Positions 29,267 through 37,941 are shown, counted from the stretch's first letter. The stretch is 64,000 nt of DNA from an uncultured Duncaniella sp. (GCA_910576785.1 CAJTJG010000006.1:62001-126000), one strand, 5' to 3'. Numbers and translations: made by a program. The notes: a model not told the origin generated them from the letters alone.

Positions 29267-29293
29267 TTTGGCGATCAGACAGTGGTAACTTTG
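29267..29293 (+). promoter_or_regulatory. Possible promoter of the hypothetical gene at 29322
   Basis: TAACTTTG (29286-29293) is a perfect -7 element, 28 bases before the ATG. The nearest TTTG (29267-29270) leaves only 15 bases of spacing, shorter than usual. Confidence 0.5.
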
Positions 29294-29321
29294 CAGAAAA
29301 TCATCTAAACTCAGAAAAAAT

Positions 29322-29798
29322 ATGAAGACTGCAAAGTGGGACAAGCCGCTGTCAAAGCGTGCGTATGACAAGATCAAAGAGAAGGCTCTTATCGGCGTGA
29401 CCATAGCCGGCCGCGAGGATGACTTCGAAGAGTTTGTAGAGACTATCGACAAATACATCGACACCGGAAAGATCATATTGCCATGGTATGATCGTCACGA
29501 TATATATGATATAATTTTCAATCTTATCAAGGATGATATAGATCAGGCTATCCGCAGGTCGAAGGCTGCGCGTGAACGTGCGGCCGCCAGACGCAATGGC
29601 AGGAAAGAATGTGTGGACAATTTACTGACGGATGAAGCCAGCGACATCTCTAACGCCGGCTCAGGCTCCATGAATACCAGTCGGATAGCTCAGAATGAAA
29701 ACCCTCATCCCTGCCCCAGCTCCAACGCTGGACAAGCGAGAGATGTAGGCCCAAGATACGCCAAAATGGACGGACAGATCACCAATTCTGATTCTTGA
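29322..29798 (+). CDS. Hypothetical protein with basic central region
   Basis: The 158-residue protein has a structured N-terminal part (about 1-75, mostly helical, with TGKIILPWYDRHDIYDIIFNL) and a basic, Ala/Arg-rich helix (RRSKAARERAAARRNGRK, about 83-100). The C-terminal tail is disordered and rich in Ser, Asn and Pro. The plan, a small helical domain followed by a basic helix with Ser/Ala/Arg, loosely recalls DUF6291-type proteins, but I am not confident. Its last 20 bases overlap the end of the convergent LuxR-type gene. Confidence 0.6.
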   Translation: MKTAKWDKPLSKRAYDKIKEKALIGVTIAGREDDFEEFVETIDKYIDTGKIILPWYDRHDIYDIIFNLIKDDIDQAIRRSKAARERAAARRNGRKECVDNLLTDEASDISNAGSGSMNTSRIAQNENPHPCPSSNAGQARDVGPRYAKMDGQITNSDS

Positions 29799-30363
29799 TA
29801 TCCTCTATATTCACCAGGCCTGTGGCTATGGCATAGATGGTGAGACCGGCCGGCGAGTGTATGCTCAGTTTGGAGGCTATGTTGCGTCTGTGCGTCATGA
29901 CAGTATTCACCGACACACTCATCTCGGAAGCGATCTCCTTATTGGATAGTCCGTTGACTATGCCCATCACTACATCCCGTTCCCGCGGGCTGAGTTCATC
30001 GGTAGGTGCGGCAGAAGATGTCCGGTCTTCATCGCGATTACTGATCATTTTGGTCATAGCTGCGATAATATCGACCGAACTGTCAGTCACATATATGCAT
30101 CCGTCAAATTTTGATGCCTGCGTCTTGGTCAGCAGTGAATACGCCGCACAGACAACAGGAGAGCCATATGTGTCTCTGATAGATTGTACCGACTCCGCAG
30201 ATTCAGCGCCGACAACAACAAGCGAGACGGATACTCCTGGCTTCGGATCGGTCGACACTGTCACGCCGGCTATAGACTCAAGTATCGAACGCAATCCCTC
30301 ACGGACCACATCCTCACTGATGTTCAATACTATGACTCGGCGCTTTGACATGGGACGGATCAA
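29779..30363 (-). CDS. LuxR-type DNA-binding protein with degenerate receiver domain
   Basis: This 194-residue protein has a C-terminal LuxR/FixJ helix-turn-helix (ELSPRERDVVMGIVNG, then LSNKEIASEMSVSVNTV, about 122-185). The N-terminal part has a receiver-like fold pattern, but the site where the phospho-acceptor Asp is expected reads VVVGAES, so phosphorylation is doubtful. The ATG overlaps the stop of the hemerythrin gene (ATGA), which supports this start over MSKRR four codons later. It probably regulates in response to the oxygen- or NO-related signal handled by its partner. Confidence 0.82.
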   Translation of the reverse strand: MIRPMSKRRVIVLNISEDVVREGLRSILESIAGVTVSTDPKPGVSVSLVVVGAESAESVQSIRDTYGSPVVCAAYSLLTKTQASKFDGCIYVTDSSVDIIAAMTKMISNRDEDRTSSAAPTDELSPRERDVVMGIVNGLSNKEIASEMSVSVNTVMTHRRNIASKLSIHSPAGLTIYAIATGLVNIEDIKNQNW

Positions 30364-31046
30364 TATCGGCTCTCGAGTTTACGGACAAGCGGCACAAGTA
30401 TGCGCTCCTCTATCTGGGAATGCGATTTCAGGTCATCCTCACAATTATATATGTCCACCAGCGCGTCATACATCTTGTAGGGCACAGAGGTACTGTAGTA
30501 TCTAAGGATGATATTCTTGAGCTCATTCAACTTCTCCTCAGCCCCGTGGTCGTGCTGACGGCTGAAGACATCAGAGCTGTAGCCTGTCGGCAGCTTACCC
30601 TCTGTGAGACTGCGGACGTATGGAAACAGATGATGCTCCTCGCTCTGAAAATGCTCCTCCACGCCCTTCACATAGTCGTCGAAATACCTGACAATGATAG
30701 GATTGATGTCATTGTGCCTCGGGTCAAGCGCAGCCACGAGATTGGCCCTGATATGCGGTATCTTGTATCGGAGATAATAGTCGTGGGAATTGTGGAGGAA
30801 GAAAGCGACATCCGAGGGAGACACCTTGTCGAGCAGCGCACCATCTATCTCTCCGGTCATGAGGAAATTGACCACCAGAAGAAAAACGTCAGCATTGATA
30901 CCGGAGTCCCTGCACAACTCTCCGATGGTCTTGCTGCCGAATCCAAGGGGGAGCGAGAAGCGGCTGAGCACAGGCAGGATGTCGTAGTCGGCCTCGATGA
31001 GGTCGACCACGCTATCCGCATGTGTGAATATTCTTTTTGCAGCCAC
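30360..31046 (-). CDS. Hemerythrin-domain protein with ScdA/YtfE-like N-terminus
   Basis: The 228-residue protein has a hemerythrin-like helical bundle with candidate di-iron ligands His88, His132, Glu136, His165 or His167, His209 and Glu213. The N-terminal segment (about 10-62: LPVLSRF, IGELCRDSGI) resembles the ScdA_N domain of RIC/YtfE iron-sulfur repair proteins, but its double cysteine is missing. A role in sensing or repair after oxygen or nitric-oxide stress is likely for the family. It is coupled to the LuxR-type gene by a 4-base overlap and lies 32 bases after the DUF5606 gene. Confidence 0.85.
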   Translation of the reverse strand: MAAKRIFTHADSVVDLIEADYDILPVLSRFSLPLGFGSKTIGELCRDSGINADVFLLVVNFLMTGEIDGALLDKVSPSDVAFFLHNSHDYYLRYKIPHIRANLVAALDPRHNDINPIIVRYFDDYVKGVEEHFQSEEHHLFPYVRSLTEGKLPTGYSSDVFSRQHDHGAEEKLNELKNIILRYYSTSVPYKMYDALVDIYNCEDDLKSHSQIEERILVPLVRKLESRY

Positions 31047-31078
31047 GATCGGTCAAGGGGTTGGATTTGGACAGACGC

Positions 31079-31504
31079 TTACTCGGCTGCGTCCTCAGTC
31101 TTGGACTCTTCCTCAGCCTCGGCAAAGTCTGTGATACCGGCGGCAAGGAGAAGATTGTACCAGCTGAAAAGCTTTTTGATATCCGTGGTATATACCCTCT
31201 CACGGTCAAAATTGGGGAGGATCTCACCAAAATATTCGCGGATGTTTTCGTCGCTACCAAGGGACTTCACATCGACGGGCTTGCCCTCTGTCTTAGCCTT
31301 GAGCGATTCGAGCACATCGGCCAGAGGAGCGTCATCCTCGGTGGTATACATGGAGATGTCACCGAGCGAGATCACTTTGTCATGAGCATATGCGGGAGTA
31401 CGTTTTCCCGTGCCGAGAGCCTCGACGATGAGCATGTTCTTGCCACGGTTGACGAGACGGAACAGTCCCGGTCGGCCGGATATTGAAAGTATTGTCTTGA
31501 GCAT
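31079..31504 (-). CDS. DUF5606-family protein
   Basis: The 141-residue cytoplasmic protein matches the Bacteroidota DUF5606 family: N-terminal ILSISGRPGLFRLV and MLIVEALGTGKR, a middle DISMYTTEDD, and an acidic tail. The N-terminal half is probably a small beta-barrel; the function is unknown. A good promoter lies upstream, making this the first gene of a three-gene minus-strand unit with the hemerythrin and LuxR-type genes. Confidence 0.85.
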   Translation of the reverse strand: MLKTILSISGRPGLFRLVNRGKNMLIVEALGTGKRTPAYAHDKVISLGDISMYTTEDDAPLADVLESLKAKTEGKPVDVKSLGSDENIREYFGEILPNFDRERVYTTDIKKLFSWYNLLLAAGITDFAEAEEESKTEDAAE

Positions 31505-31552
31505 TGGTTTATTATAGTTGTGTATGATTTTACAACATTGTTTTAGTTAATG

Positions 31553-31584
31553 CAAAGGTAGGCAATCCACCATTATGCTCCAAA
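31553..31584 (-). promoter_or_regulatory. Promoter of the DUF5606-hemerythrin-LuxR unit
   Basis: On the minus strand, TTTG (31581-31584), 20 bases, then TACCTTTG (31553-31560) make a near-ideal promoter, about 50 bases before the DUF5606 start and just after the end of the MATE gene. Confidence 0.8.
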
Positions 31585-31588
31585 CGGC

Positions 31589-32977
31589 TTAGGAAATTTT
31601 CACAATCGGAGAAAGCTCTTCCCGACGGGAAAGCTGTCTAAGCAGCCATCCCACCATGACGGTGGTGACCAGTGTGGCACACACATCCGAAGCGGGGAAG
31701 GACCACCATATGCCGAGAAGCTCATAGCGAGGGGGCAACAGCAACAGGAGAGGTATCAGGAAAATGACCTGGCGGGCGAGCGACAGGAATATCGACGCGC
31801 CGGCTTTGCCGAGCGACTGGAAGAGCGTAGTGGATACCACCTGGAATCCCACCACCATAAATGCCGGCATCGAATTGCGAAGACATGTGGCGGTGACCTC
31901 TATAAGACCGGCATCGCGCGTGAATGCCCTCGCGATCTCGTCAGGGAACAGCAGACCGACGAGCTGGCCGGTAGTGACAACGACCGTAGCAGCGGCCACT
32001 GCGATCCAGTAGGTGGACTTGAGGCGGTCCAGTCTTCCTGCGCCGTAGTTATAGCCTATTATAGGCTGCATGCCCTGACATATACCCACCACGACCATGG
32101 TCATCAATGAGGTATAGGAAGTGAATATACCAGCCGCCCCTACGGCTATATCCCCACCATGGATATATAGCGTCTTGTTGATGATGACATTGATGAAACA
32201 TGCGGCGGCGTTGACCAGCGACGGGGCTGCGCCGATGGATATGATGGACAGTATGATCTTAAGCTTGGGTCGGTATATGGAGATATCGCGGGTAAAATGC
32301 AGGGTGCTGCGTCTGTCAACGAAATGACGCATGACAAACAGCGCCGAAACAGCCATGGAGATATCCGTGGCGATAGCAGCGCCCTTGATCCCCCACTCCA
32401 TCACAAAAATGAAGAACGGGGCAAGCACCACATTGACGCCCGCTCCTATAAACATGGTGACCATGGCCTTGACAGGATAGCCCGACACGCGCATGAAATT
32501 ATTGAATGTAAAGGCAAAGTTGGTCATGAACATACCCGGAAGGATATACATCATGAAATCCCTGGCATAGGGAAGCGTGACCTCACTTGCGCCGAACGCC
32601 ACCAATATATCATCCATGAATATGGCGAACATGGACAGATAGCACACTATGACTATCGACAACAGTGTCAGGGCATTGCCCAGCGCGCGCCTCGCGCCCT
32701 GATGATCGCCGGCGCCAAGCAATATCGAGATCCTCGCCGAACCGCCCGCTCCGATAAGCACTCCGAGAGCCGCCGACAGGTTCATCACCGGAAACGTGAT
32801 GGCAAGCCCGGCGATGGCCTCGGGCCCTACTCCCTGACCGATGAATATGCGGTCGACAATATTGTAGAGCGACATGACAAGCATCCCCACCACCGCAGGC
32901 AGGCAGTATTTCCATAGCAGCCGTCCCGGCGACAGCCGGGTCAATTCTTCGAGCTTTTCCGATTCTGTTCTTTCCAT
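31589..32977 (-). CDS. MATE-family efflux transporter
   Basis: The 462-residue membrane protein has the twelve-helix plan of MATE cation/drug antiporters, starting LLWKYCLPAVVGMLVMSLYNIVDR with the typical VDRIFIGQ. It would export organic cations or drugs with Na+ or H+. The substrate cannot be told from sequence. It is monocistronic; a TAATTTTG on the minus strand (32985-32992) sits just upstream, without a clear -33 element. Confidence 0.92.
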   Translation of the reverse strand: MERTESEKLEELTRLSPGRLLWKYCLPAVVGMLVMSLYNIVDRIFIGQGVGPEAIAGLAITFPVMNLSAALGVLIGAGGSARISILLGAGDHQGARRALGNALTLLSIVIVCYLSMFAIFMDDILVAFGASEVTLPYARDFMMYILPGMFMTNFAFTFNNFMRVSGYPVKAMVTMFIGAGVNVVLAPFFIFVMEWGIKGAAIATDISMAVSALFVMRHFVDRRSTLHFTRDISIYRPKLKIILSIISIGAAPSLVNAAACFINVIINKTLYIHGGDIAVGAAGIFTSYTSLMTMVVVGICQGMQPIIGYNYGAGRLDRLKSTYWIAVAAATVVVTTGQLVGLLFPDEIARAFTRDAGLIEVTATCLRNSMPAFMVVGFQVVSTTLFQSLGKAGASIFLSLARQVIFLIPLLLLLPPRYELLGIWWSFPASDVCATLVTTVMVGWLLRQLSRREELSPIVKIS

Positions 32978-33042
32978 ACACCTGCAAAATTACCTAAAAA
33001 TAATCTAAATTTGGCCGTAGCTGACTTTTTTAACAAAAATTC

Positions 33043-33073
33043 TTGCTTTTGAGCGAATAAAACACTAATTTTG
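33043..33073 (+). promoter_or_regulatory. rplU-rpmA promoter
   Basis: TTG (33043-33045), 20 bases, then TAATTTTG (33066-33073). A 19-base stretch including the -7 element and initial transcribed bases (33064-33082) is repeated exactly before nusB. Confidence 0.75.
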
Positions 33074-33160
33074 CATCCGAATTTTGCCGTATCGGGCTCC
33101 AATAAGAGCTGACCACAGTCAACCGCCCGACGGAATTAACTGTAATCCAATCAATAACAG

Positions 33161-33481
33161 ATGTACGCAATTGTAGAAATTCAGGGACAGCAGTTCAAGG
33201 CAGAGGCCGAGAAGTTCCTGTATGTACACTATCTCGGCGAAGCTGTCAAAGAAGGTGACAAGGTTGAGTTCGACCGTGTGCTCCTCGCTGAAGCCGACGA
33301 TGCAGTGAAAGTAGGTGCTCCCACCGTAGAGGGCGCCAAAGTAGTATGCGAGGTGCTCGAACCCCTCGTGAAAGGTGAGAAGGTAATCGTCTTCAAGAAG
33401 AAACGCCGCAAAGGCTATCGCCGCAAGAACGGTCACCGCCAGTACTTCACCAAGGTGTTAATTAAAGAAGTTGTAGCTTAA
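33161..33481 (+). CDS. rplU: Ribosomal protein bL21
   Basis: The 106-residue protein starts MYAIVEIQGQQFK and has the C-terminal KRRKGYRRKNGHRQ signature of bL21, which binds 23S rRNA. Length and motifs are standard. rpmA follows after 22 bases, the usual pairing. Confidence 0.98.
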   Translation: MYAIVEIQGQQFKAEAEKFLYVHYLGEAVKEGDKVEFDRVLLAEADDAVKVGAPTVEGAKVVCEVLEPLVKGEKVIVFKKKRRKGYRRKNGHRQYFTKVLIKEVVA

Positions 33482-33503
33482 CCCCCAAAAATCAGAAAAA
33501 GAA

Positions 33504-33764
33504 ATGGCACATAAAAAAGGTGTCGGCAGTTCGAAGAACGGCCGTGAGTCAGAAAGCAAACGACTCGGTGTTAAGATTTTCGGTGGTCAGTACTGCAAGG
33601 CTGGCAACATCATCAAGCGTCAGCGTGGCACAGTGCATCATCCCGGTCTCAATGTAGGCATGGGCAAGGATCACACTCTCTTCGCTCTCATCGACGGTGT
33701 TGTTGTATTCACCGAGGGCAAGGAAGGCCGCAAGTTCATCAACGTGAAGCCTGCCGAGGCATAA
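33504..33764 (+). CDS. rpmA: Ribosomal protein bL27
   Basis: The 86-residue protein starts MAHKKGVGSSKNGRESES and contains QRGTVHHPGLNVGMGKDHTL, as in all bL27. The N-terminal tail reaches the peptidyl-transferase centre. There is no cleavable N-terminal extension. A strong hairpin follows 39 bases after the stop. Confidence 0.98.
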   Translation: MAHKKGVGSSKNGRESESKRLGVKIFGGQYCKAGNIIKRQRGTVHHPGLNVGMGKDHTLFALIDGVVVFTEGKEGRKFINVKPAEA

Positions 33765-33803
33765 CAATCGCCTCAAATCCTGCTCAGACAGCAACGATTA
33801 ACG

Positions 33804-33842
33804 AGTGCGGCGATATCCTGATTGTCAGGATATCGCCGCACT
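33804..33842. terminator. Bidirectional terminator between rpmA and fbp
   Basis: A perfect 18-bp stem (33804-33821 with 33825-33842) with loop TTG lies between two convergent genes. A strong T-run is lacking on either side, but the position and stability fit a shared terminator. Confidence 0.75.
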
Positions 33843-33873
33843 GCTTATGTCATATCTGGCCAATGCAAGCGGA

Positions 33874-35880
33874 TCATGCTTCCGGCGCACGCTCCTTTAT
33901 GATGCCGTTGCGGAAAGCGAACAGCAACTCGGACAACTCGTCGATCTGCCCCTGGAGCACGGCACCCATGTCGGTGTCGCGCACACACACGCGGCGCGAC
34001 GTCTGCTCCACCATCTTGGTCGATCCGACGATATCGGTGCCATTGGCTATGGCCTCCTCCACTGAGTTGAAGGGTTCGTGCTCCACAAGTTCGAAGTTGC
34101 TGCTGTGGTATATGAGAGTATATCCGGCTATCCCGGTGGTCTTGTGATAGGCTTTGGCAAATCCGCCGTCTATGACCATGAGTTTTCCGTTTGCGCGGAG
34201 AGGACTCTCGCCCTTTCCTGTGCGCACAGGCACATGGCCATTGATGATATGACGCTGATCACCCTTCACAGAGAATTCATCGAGTATCATATCCACTACC
34301 TTCTCATCGTTTCTGAGAGTATAATAGTGCCCCTTCTCCTCTCTTGCCGCCTCGGGATCGGCCACAAAATAGCGCTCGAAGGTGGTCATGCGGTTTTTGT
34401 CGAACAGCGGTGAGTCCGGGCCACACCACATATACCAGTAATAATCGCGGGCGAGCGAGCGCTCGTCGGCGGGAGTGTCATTGTTGAATGCCGACCGCAG
34501 GAGCATGTCTATGCGATCCATCAGAGCACGACCGTGGTATGTGGCGCCGGCCACTTCGACATCTTTCAGCGAGCCATCGGCATTCATCGGCATCGAAGCG
34601 TGGTAGAGCAGATTGGAGTTGTAGACGCCATACATGCCGCCATGCGAGAGCAACAGATCCATATGGCGCCGCAACTGTGTGCTCGACACAAAGGAGCGGT
34701 GCAACTTGTGGAGCAGATGAAGCTCTTCTCTGGTGAGCACATATGGATCGGCTGGATCGACCGTGGGCATATTGAAGTCCTTCATGGCATAGATCTTGCC
34801 ATCTATCTCAACGGTGCCGTCCGTGAAATTCACCTTGTCGAGCAATCTGCGCGACGACATACCCCATTCGGGATGTGCCTCCACCATAGCGCCCTCAAGC
34901 TTGAACTGGATCACACTTATGGCCTTGTGCATCTTGGCCATAAGACGCAGTGTCTTCTCCGAGTGCTGTACATCGCCGGCAAGAGGTTTGGGCTTGAAAC
35001 ACTCGCATTCGTCATCGGCATAGGTCTCCATGGCGAAAGTGGCGAGAGGAAGGAGGTTGATGGCATAACCGTCCTCTAGAGTTGCAAGATTGCCATAGCG
35101 GAGCGATATGCGCAACACATTGGCTATGCAGCAGTCGTTGCCTGCCGCCGCTCCCATCCACAGAATATCGTGATTGCCCCATTGAATATCCCACTTGCGG
35201 TACTGCGCGAGAGTCTCCATGATATGATGCGCACCCGGACCGCGGTCAAAGATATCGCCAAGTATGTGAAGACGGTCGATGGACAGCCGCTGTATGACAT
35301 TGCACATCGCCACGATGAACTTATCGGCCTGTCCTGTGGATATGATCGTCTCGATGATGCGGTTGAAGTAGGCCTGTTTGTCATAGTCGGACGGGGACTC
35401 ATGAAGGAGCTCCTCTATTATATAGGCGAATTCCTTGGGGAGCGCCTTGCGGACTTTGGATCGCGTGTATTTCGAAGATACGCTCTGGAGCACGCTTACA
35501 AGCTGATGGAGAGTGATGTTGTAGAAGTCCTCGGGATTCGGCTCCGTGTCATGTATCTCCTGCAATTTCTCCTCGGGATAATATATAAGGGCGCAGAGCT
35601 GGCGTATCTGTTTCTCGCGTAGCGACTTCCCGAAGAGGTCAGTCACCTTGCGCTTTATATTGCCCGAGGCATTTTTGAGCAGATGCCTGAAAGCCTCGTG
35701 TTCACCGTGGAGATCGGCTACAAAATGCTCGGTTCCCTTTGGCAGATTAAGGATAGCCTCGAGATTTATGATTTCGGTACTTGCAGCGCTGACCGTCGGA
35801 AATGTCTGCGCGAGCAGTTCAAGTATGCGGCGGTCATTCTCTATATTCGATATATTCGGTTTTGTTTCTAAAGCGACCAT
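33874..35880 (-). CDS. fbp: Class III fructose-1,6-bisphosphatase
   Basis: The 668-residue enzyme makes fructose 6-phosphate in gluconeogenesis. It belongs to the calcineurin-like class III family found in Firmicutes and Bacteroidota, with metal-binding motifs VADLHGEHEAF, GDIFDRGPG, WGNHDILWMG and NGHVPV. Length is as expected. It is monocistronic and divergent from nusB, with a TATATTTG element on the minus strand at 35943-35950. Confidence 0.96.
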   Translation of the reverse strand: MVALETKPNISNIENDRRILELLAQTFPTVSAASTEIINLEAILNLPKGTEHFVADLHGEHEAFRHLLKNASGNIKRKVTDLFGKSLREKQIRQLCALIYYPEEKLQEIHDTEPNPEDFYNITLHQLVSVLQSVSSKYTRSKVRKALPKEFAYIIEELLHESPSDYDKQAYFNRIIETIISTGQADKFIVAMCNVIQRLSIDRLHILGDIFDRGPGAHHIMETLAQYRKWDIQWGNHDILWMGAAAGNDCCIANVLRISLRYGNLATLEDGYAINLLPLATFAMETYADDECECFKPKPLAGDVQHSEKTLRLMAKMHKAISVIQFKLEGAMVEAHPEWGMSSRRLLDKVNFTDGTVEIDGKIYAMKDFNMPTVDPADPYVLTREELHLLHKLHRSFVSSTQLRRHMDLLLSHGGMYGVYNSNLLYHASMPMNADGSLKDVEVAGATYHGRALMDRIDMLLRSAFNNDTPADERSLARDYYWYMWCGPDSPLFDKNRMTTFERYFVADPEAAREEKGHYYTLRNDEKVVDMILDEFSVKGDQRHIINGHVPVRTGKGESPLRANGKLMVIDGGFAKAYHKTTGIAGYTLIYHSSNFELVEHEPFNSVEEAIANGTDIVGSTKMVEQTSRRVCVRDTDMGAVLQGQIDELSELLFAFRNGIIKERAPEA

Positions 35881-35942
35881 TTAAGCGGATGTTTTGAAAA
35901 CGTGGTGTCGACATCGGCCGGAGAGATGCCGGTGACGGGACA

Positions 35943-35975
35943 CAAATATACGAAGTTTTTTTCGCCCACCTTCAA
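35943..35975 (-). promoter_or_regulatory. Possible fbp promoter
   Basis: On the minus strand, TATATTTG (35943-35950) is a perfect -7 match, 62 bases before the ATG. The nearest TTG (35973-35975) gives 22 bases of spacing. Confidence 0.45.
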
Positions 35976-35992
35976 TAATATCAAAAATAATT

Positions 35993-36011
35993 ACTAATTT
36001 TGCATCCGAAT
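35993..36011 (+). promoter_or_regulatory. nusB promoter -7 region
   Basis: TAATTTTG (35995-36002) lies 42 bases before the nusB ATG. The 19 bases 35993-36011 are identical to 33064-33082 before rplU, extending past the -7 element into the start of the transcript. No clear -33 element is seen. Confidence 0.6.
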
Positions 36012-36044
36012 CAACTAAGCAATTCAAGAAGCTCTTTAAGAATT

Positions 36045-37484
36045 ATGGTCAATCGTGTTTTGATAAGAATCAAGGTTGTGCAGCTTCTCTATTCCTACTT
36101 CCTCTCTCAGAGGGAGTTCAAGATAGAGACACCTGCAGAAAACCCGTCGCGCGACAAGAAATACGGATATGAACTCTATATCGATCTGCTGATGCTCATC
36201 CTCGAGCTGTCGGGATATGACACCAGCGACGGGCACCATGAATCGCCACTGAGAGGATTGATCCTTAACAAGCACATCAACCACAATCAGCTTGCAAAGT
36301 CGCTCAACTCGCTCCCCGAGCTGCGCAGTCTGATCCTGAAGAACAGGATAGACCTATCCGCCTATCAGGCAGTGATCCCGTCCATTTATGATGCCATATC
36401 CACGATACCCGGTTTCAAGGCATACCAGCGCATCAAGGAGCCGGAGCTGAAAGATGATGTCAACCTCTGGCTCTCGATCGTGGAGAATCTGTTCATCAAC
36501 AATCCCGAGTTTGTAGCCGTATGCCGTAAGTCGCCCGACTTCACACTTGCGGGATTCACCCGTGCAGGTATGGCGATCCACAAGACCCTGAGCGAATATG
36601 GCGACAACCGTTCGCTGCTCATCCAGGCCAGAAACGCTCTCGGGCATTCGCTTGACAAAGCCTACGATCTTTATCTCAGCCTTCTCACGCTGCCCATGTG
36701 CATATGCCGCGCGCAGGAACTGCGGCTTGACAATGCCAAGCATAAGTTCCTCCCCTCCGACGAGGATCTGAATCCGGACATGAGATTTGTGGAGAACAAG
36801 TTTGTGCGTGCACTGGGCGAGAACCCCGTGATAGCAGATTTCATATCTGACAGAAAGCCGGCATGGGAAGCCGACGACGAGCTTGTGAGCAATCTGCTTG
36901 ATGCCGTTCTGGCCAGCGACCAATACAAGGAATACATGGAGGCTCCCGGCGAGAAGACATTCAAGGAGGATGCCGAGCTGTGGAGAAATCTCTTCAGAAA
37001 CATCATACTCCCATCCGATATCCTTGCCGAATCGCTCGAGTCGAAGTCCGTATACTGGAACGATGATCTCCACGTCATGTGTACGTTCGTGATCAAGACT
37101 GTCAAGAAATACGCGCAAAGCGAGAAGGATGGTGCTGACATAAGAATATTGCCTCAGTTCAAGGATGAGGAGGACCGCAACTTCGGCCCCGACCTCTTCA
37201 TGAGCACCATCAAGAAGTTTGCCGACACAAGAAAACTTATAGACAGCTTCGTGAACACCAACCGATGGGATGCCGACCGCCTTGCATTCATGGACATTGT
37301 CATCATGGCCACAGCCATCACCGAGCTGCTCGACTACCCCGCCATCCCCATCGCTGTGACCCTCAACGAGTATATCGAGATAGCCAACTCCTACTCCACC
37401 CCACGGAGCGGAGCTTTCATCAACGGCATACTCTACTCTGTGATCAACCATCTCAAGGAAGAGGGTAAACTGATAAAAAAATAA
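36045..37484 (+). CDS. nusB: Transcription antitermination factor NusB, enlarged with internal duplication
   Basis: The C-terminal part (about 380-479, from KFADTRKLIDSFVN to the end) is the NusB RNA-binding helical domain that helps form antitermination complexes on rRNA operons. The N-terminal part is far longer than the roughly 310 residues I recall for Bacteroides. Residues 36-165 and about 205-345 look like two copies of one unit: YELYIDLLML against YDLYLSLLTL, then KDDVNLWLSIVENL against KEDAELWRNLFRNI. I start at ATG 36045 (479 residues), since MVNRVLIRIKVVQLLY is the conserved beginning. yajC follows after 30 bases. Confidence 0.9.
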   Translation: MVNRVLIRIKVVQLLYSYFLSQREFKIETPAENPSRDKKYGYELYIDLLMLILELSGYDTSDGHHESPLRGLILNKHINHNQLAKSLNSLPELRSLILKNRIDLSAYQAVIPSIYDAISTIPGFKAYQRIKEPELKDDVNLWLSIVENLFINNPEFVAVCRKSPDFTLAGFTRAGMAIHKTLSEYGDNRSLLIQARNALGHSLDKAYDLYLSLLTLPMCICRAQELRLDNAKHKFLPSDEDLNPDMRFVENKFVRALGENPVIADFISDRKPAWEADDELVSNLLDAVLASDQYKEYMEAPGEKTFKEDAELWRNLFRNIILPSDILAESLESKSVYWNDDLHVMCTFVIKTVKKYAQSEKDGADIRILPQFKDEEDRNFGPDLFMSTIKKFADTRKLIDSFVNTNRWDADRLAFMDIVIMATAITELLDYPAIPIAVTLNEYIEIANSYSTPRSGAFINGILYSVINHLKEEGKLIKK

Positions 37485-37514
37485 AGAAACCAATAATAAA
37501 ACACTTTTTCACTC

Positions 37515-37835
37515 ATGCTCAACACTATCCTCCTGCAGGCACAGGGTGCCGGATGGGCCAACATCATAATGATCGTGGCTCTCATCGGTATTTTCTACCT
37601 TTTCATGATCCGCCCCCAGCAGAAAAAACAGAATGAGATCAAGAAATTCCGCGAAGGGCTCAAGCCCGGCGACCAGGTGGTGACAGCCGGCGGTATCTAC
37701 GGCAAGATCCGCAGTGTGGCAGACACAACCTTCACCGTCGAGATAGCCAAGGATATCCGCATCACCATCGACAAGGGTTCGGTATACCCCTCAGCCATCC
37801 AGGCCGCACAGGACGCCGCAGAAAAGAAATCCTGA
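37515..37835 (+). CDS. yajC: Preprotein translocase subunit YajC
   Basis: The 106-residue inner-membrane protein has one N-terminal membrane helix, then the family motif FMIRPQQKKQNEIKKF and the KPGDQVVTAGGIYGKI cytoplasmic domain. It associates with SecDF and the Sec translocon. It follows nusB closely and a hairpin separates it from ybbR. Confidence 0.97.
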   Translation: MLNTILLQAQGAGWANIIMIVALIGIFYLFMIRPQQKKQNEIKKFREGLKPGDQVVTAGGIYGKIRSVADTTFTVEIAKDIRITIDKGSVYPSAIQAAQDAAEKKS

Positions 37836-37866
37836 AAACCGACACTCACTCCATACTCCACCACTA

Positions 37867-37904
37867 TTGCGGAGATGCGGCATGCAAAAGCCGCATCTCT
37901 GCAA
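37867..37904 (+). terminator. Stem-loop between yajC and ybbR
   Basis: A 15-bp stem (37867-37881 with 37890-37904, one G-T pair) encloses an 8-base loop and is followed by only TTT. It may be a partial terminator or attenuator. It also argues against a TTG start at 37867 for the next gene. Confidence 0.6.
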
Positions 37905-37941
37905 TTTGCGTAAGAGCTTGCCTAAAACAAACCTGACGATA

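Noticed and set aside
36000..36044. TTG start 15 codons before the nusB ATG
   Set aside because: The TTG is part of the promoter -7 element, and the ATG at 36045 begins the conserved sequence.
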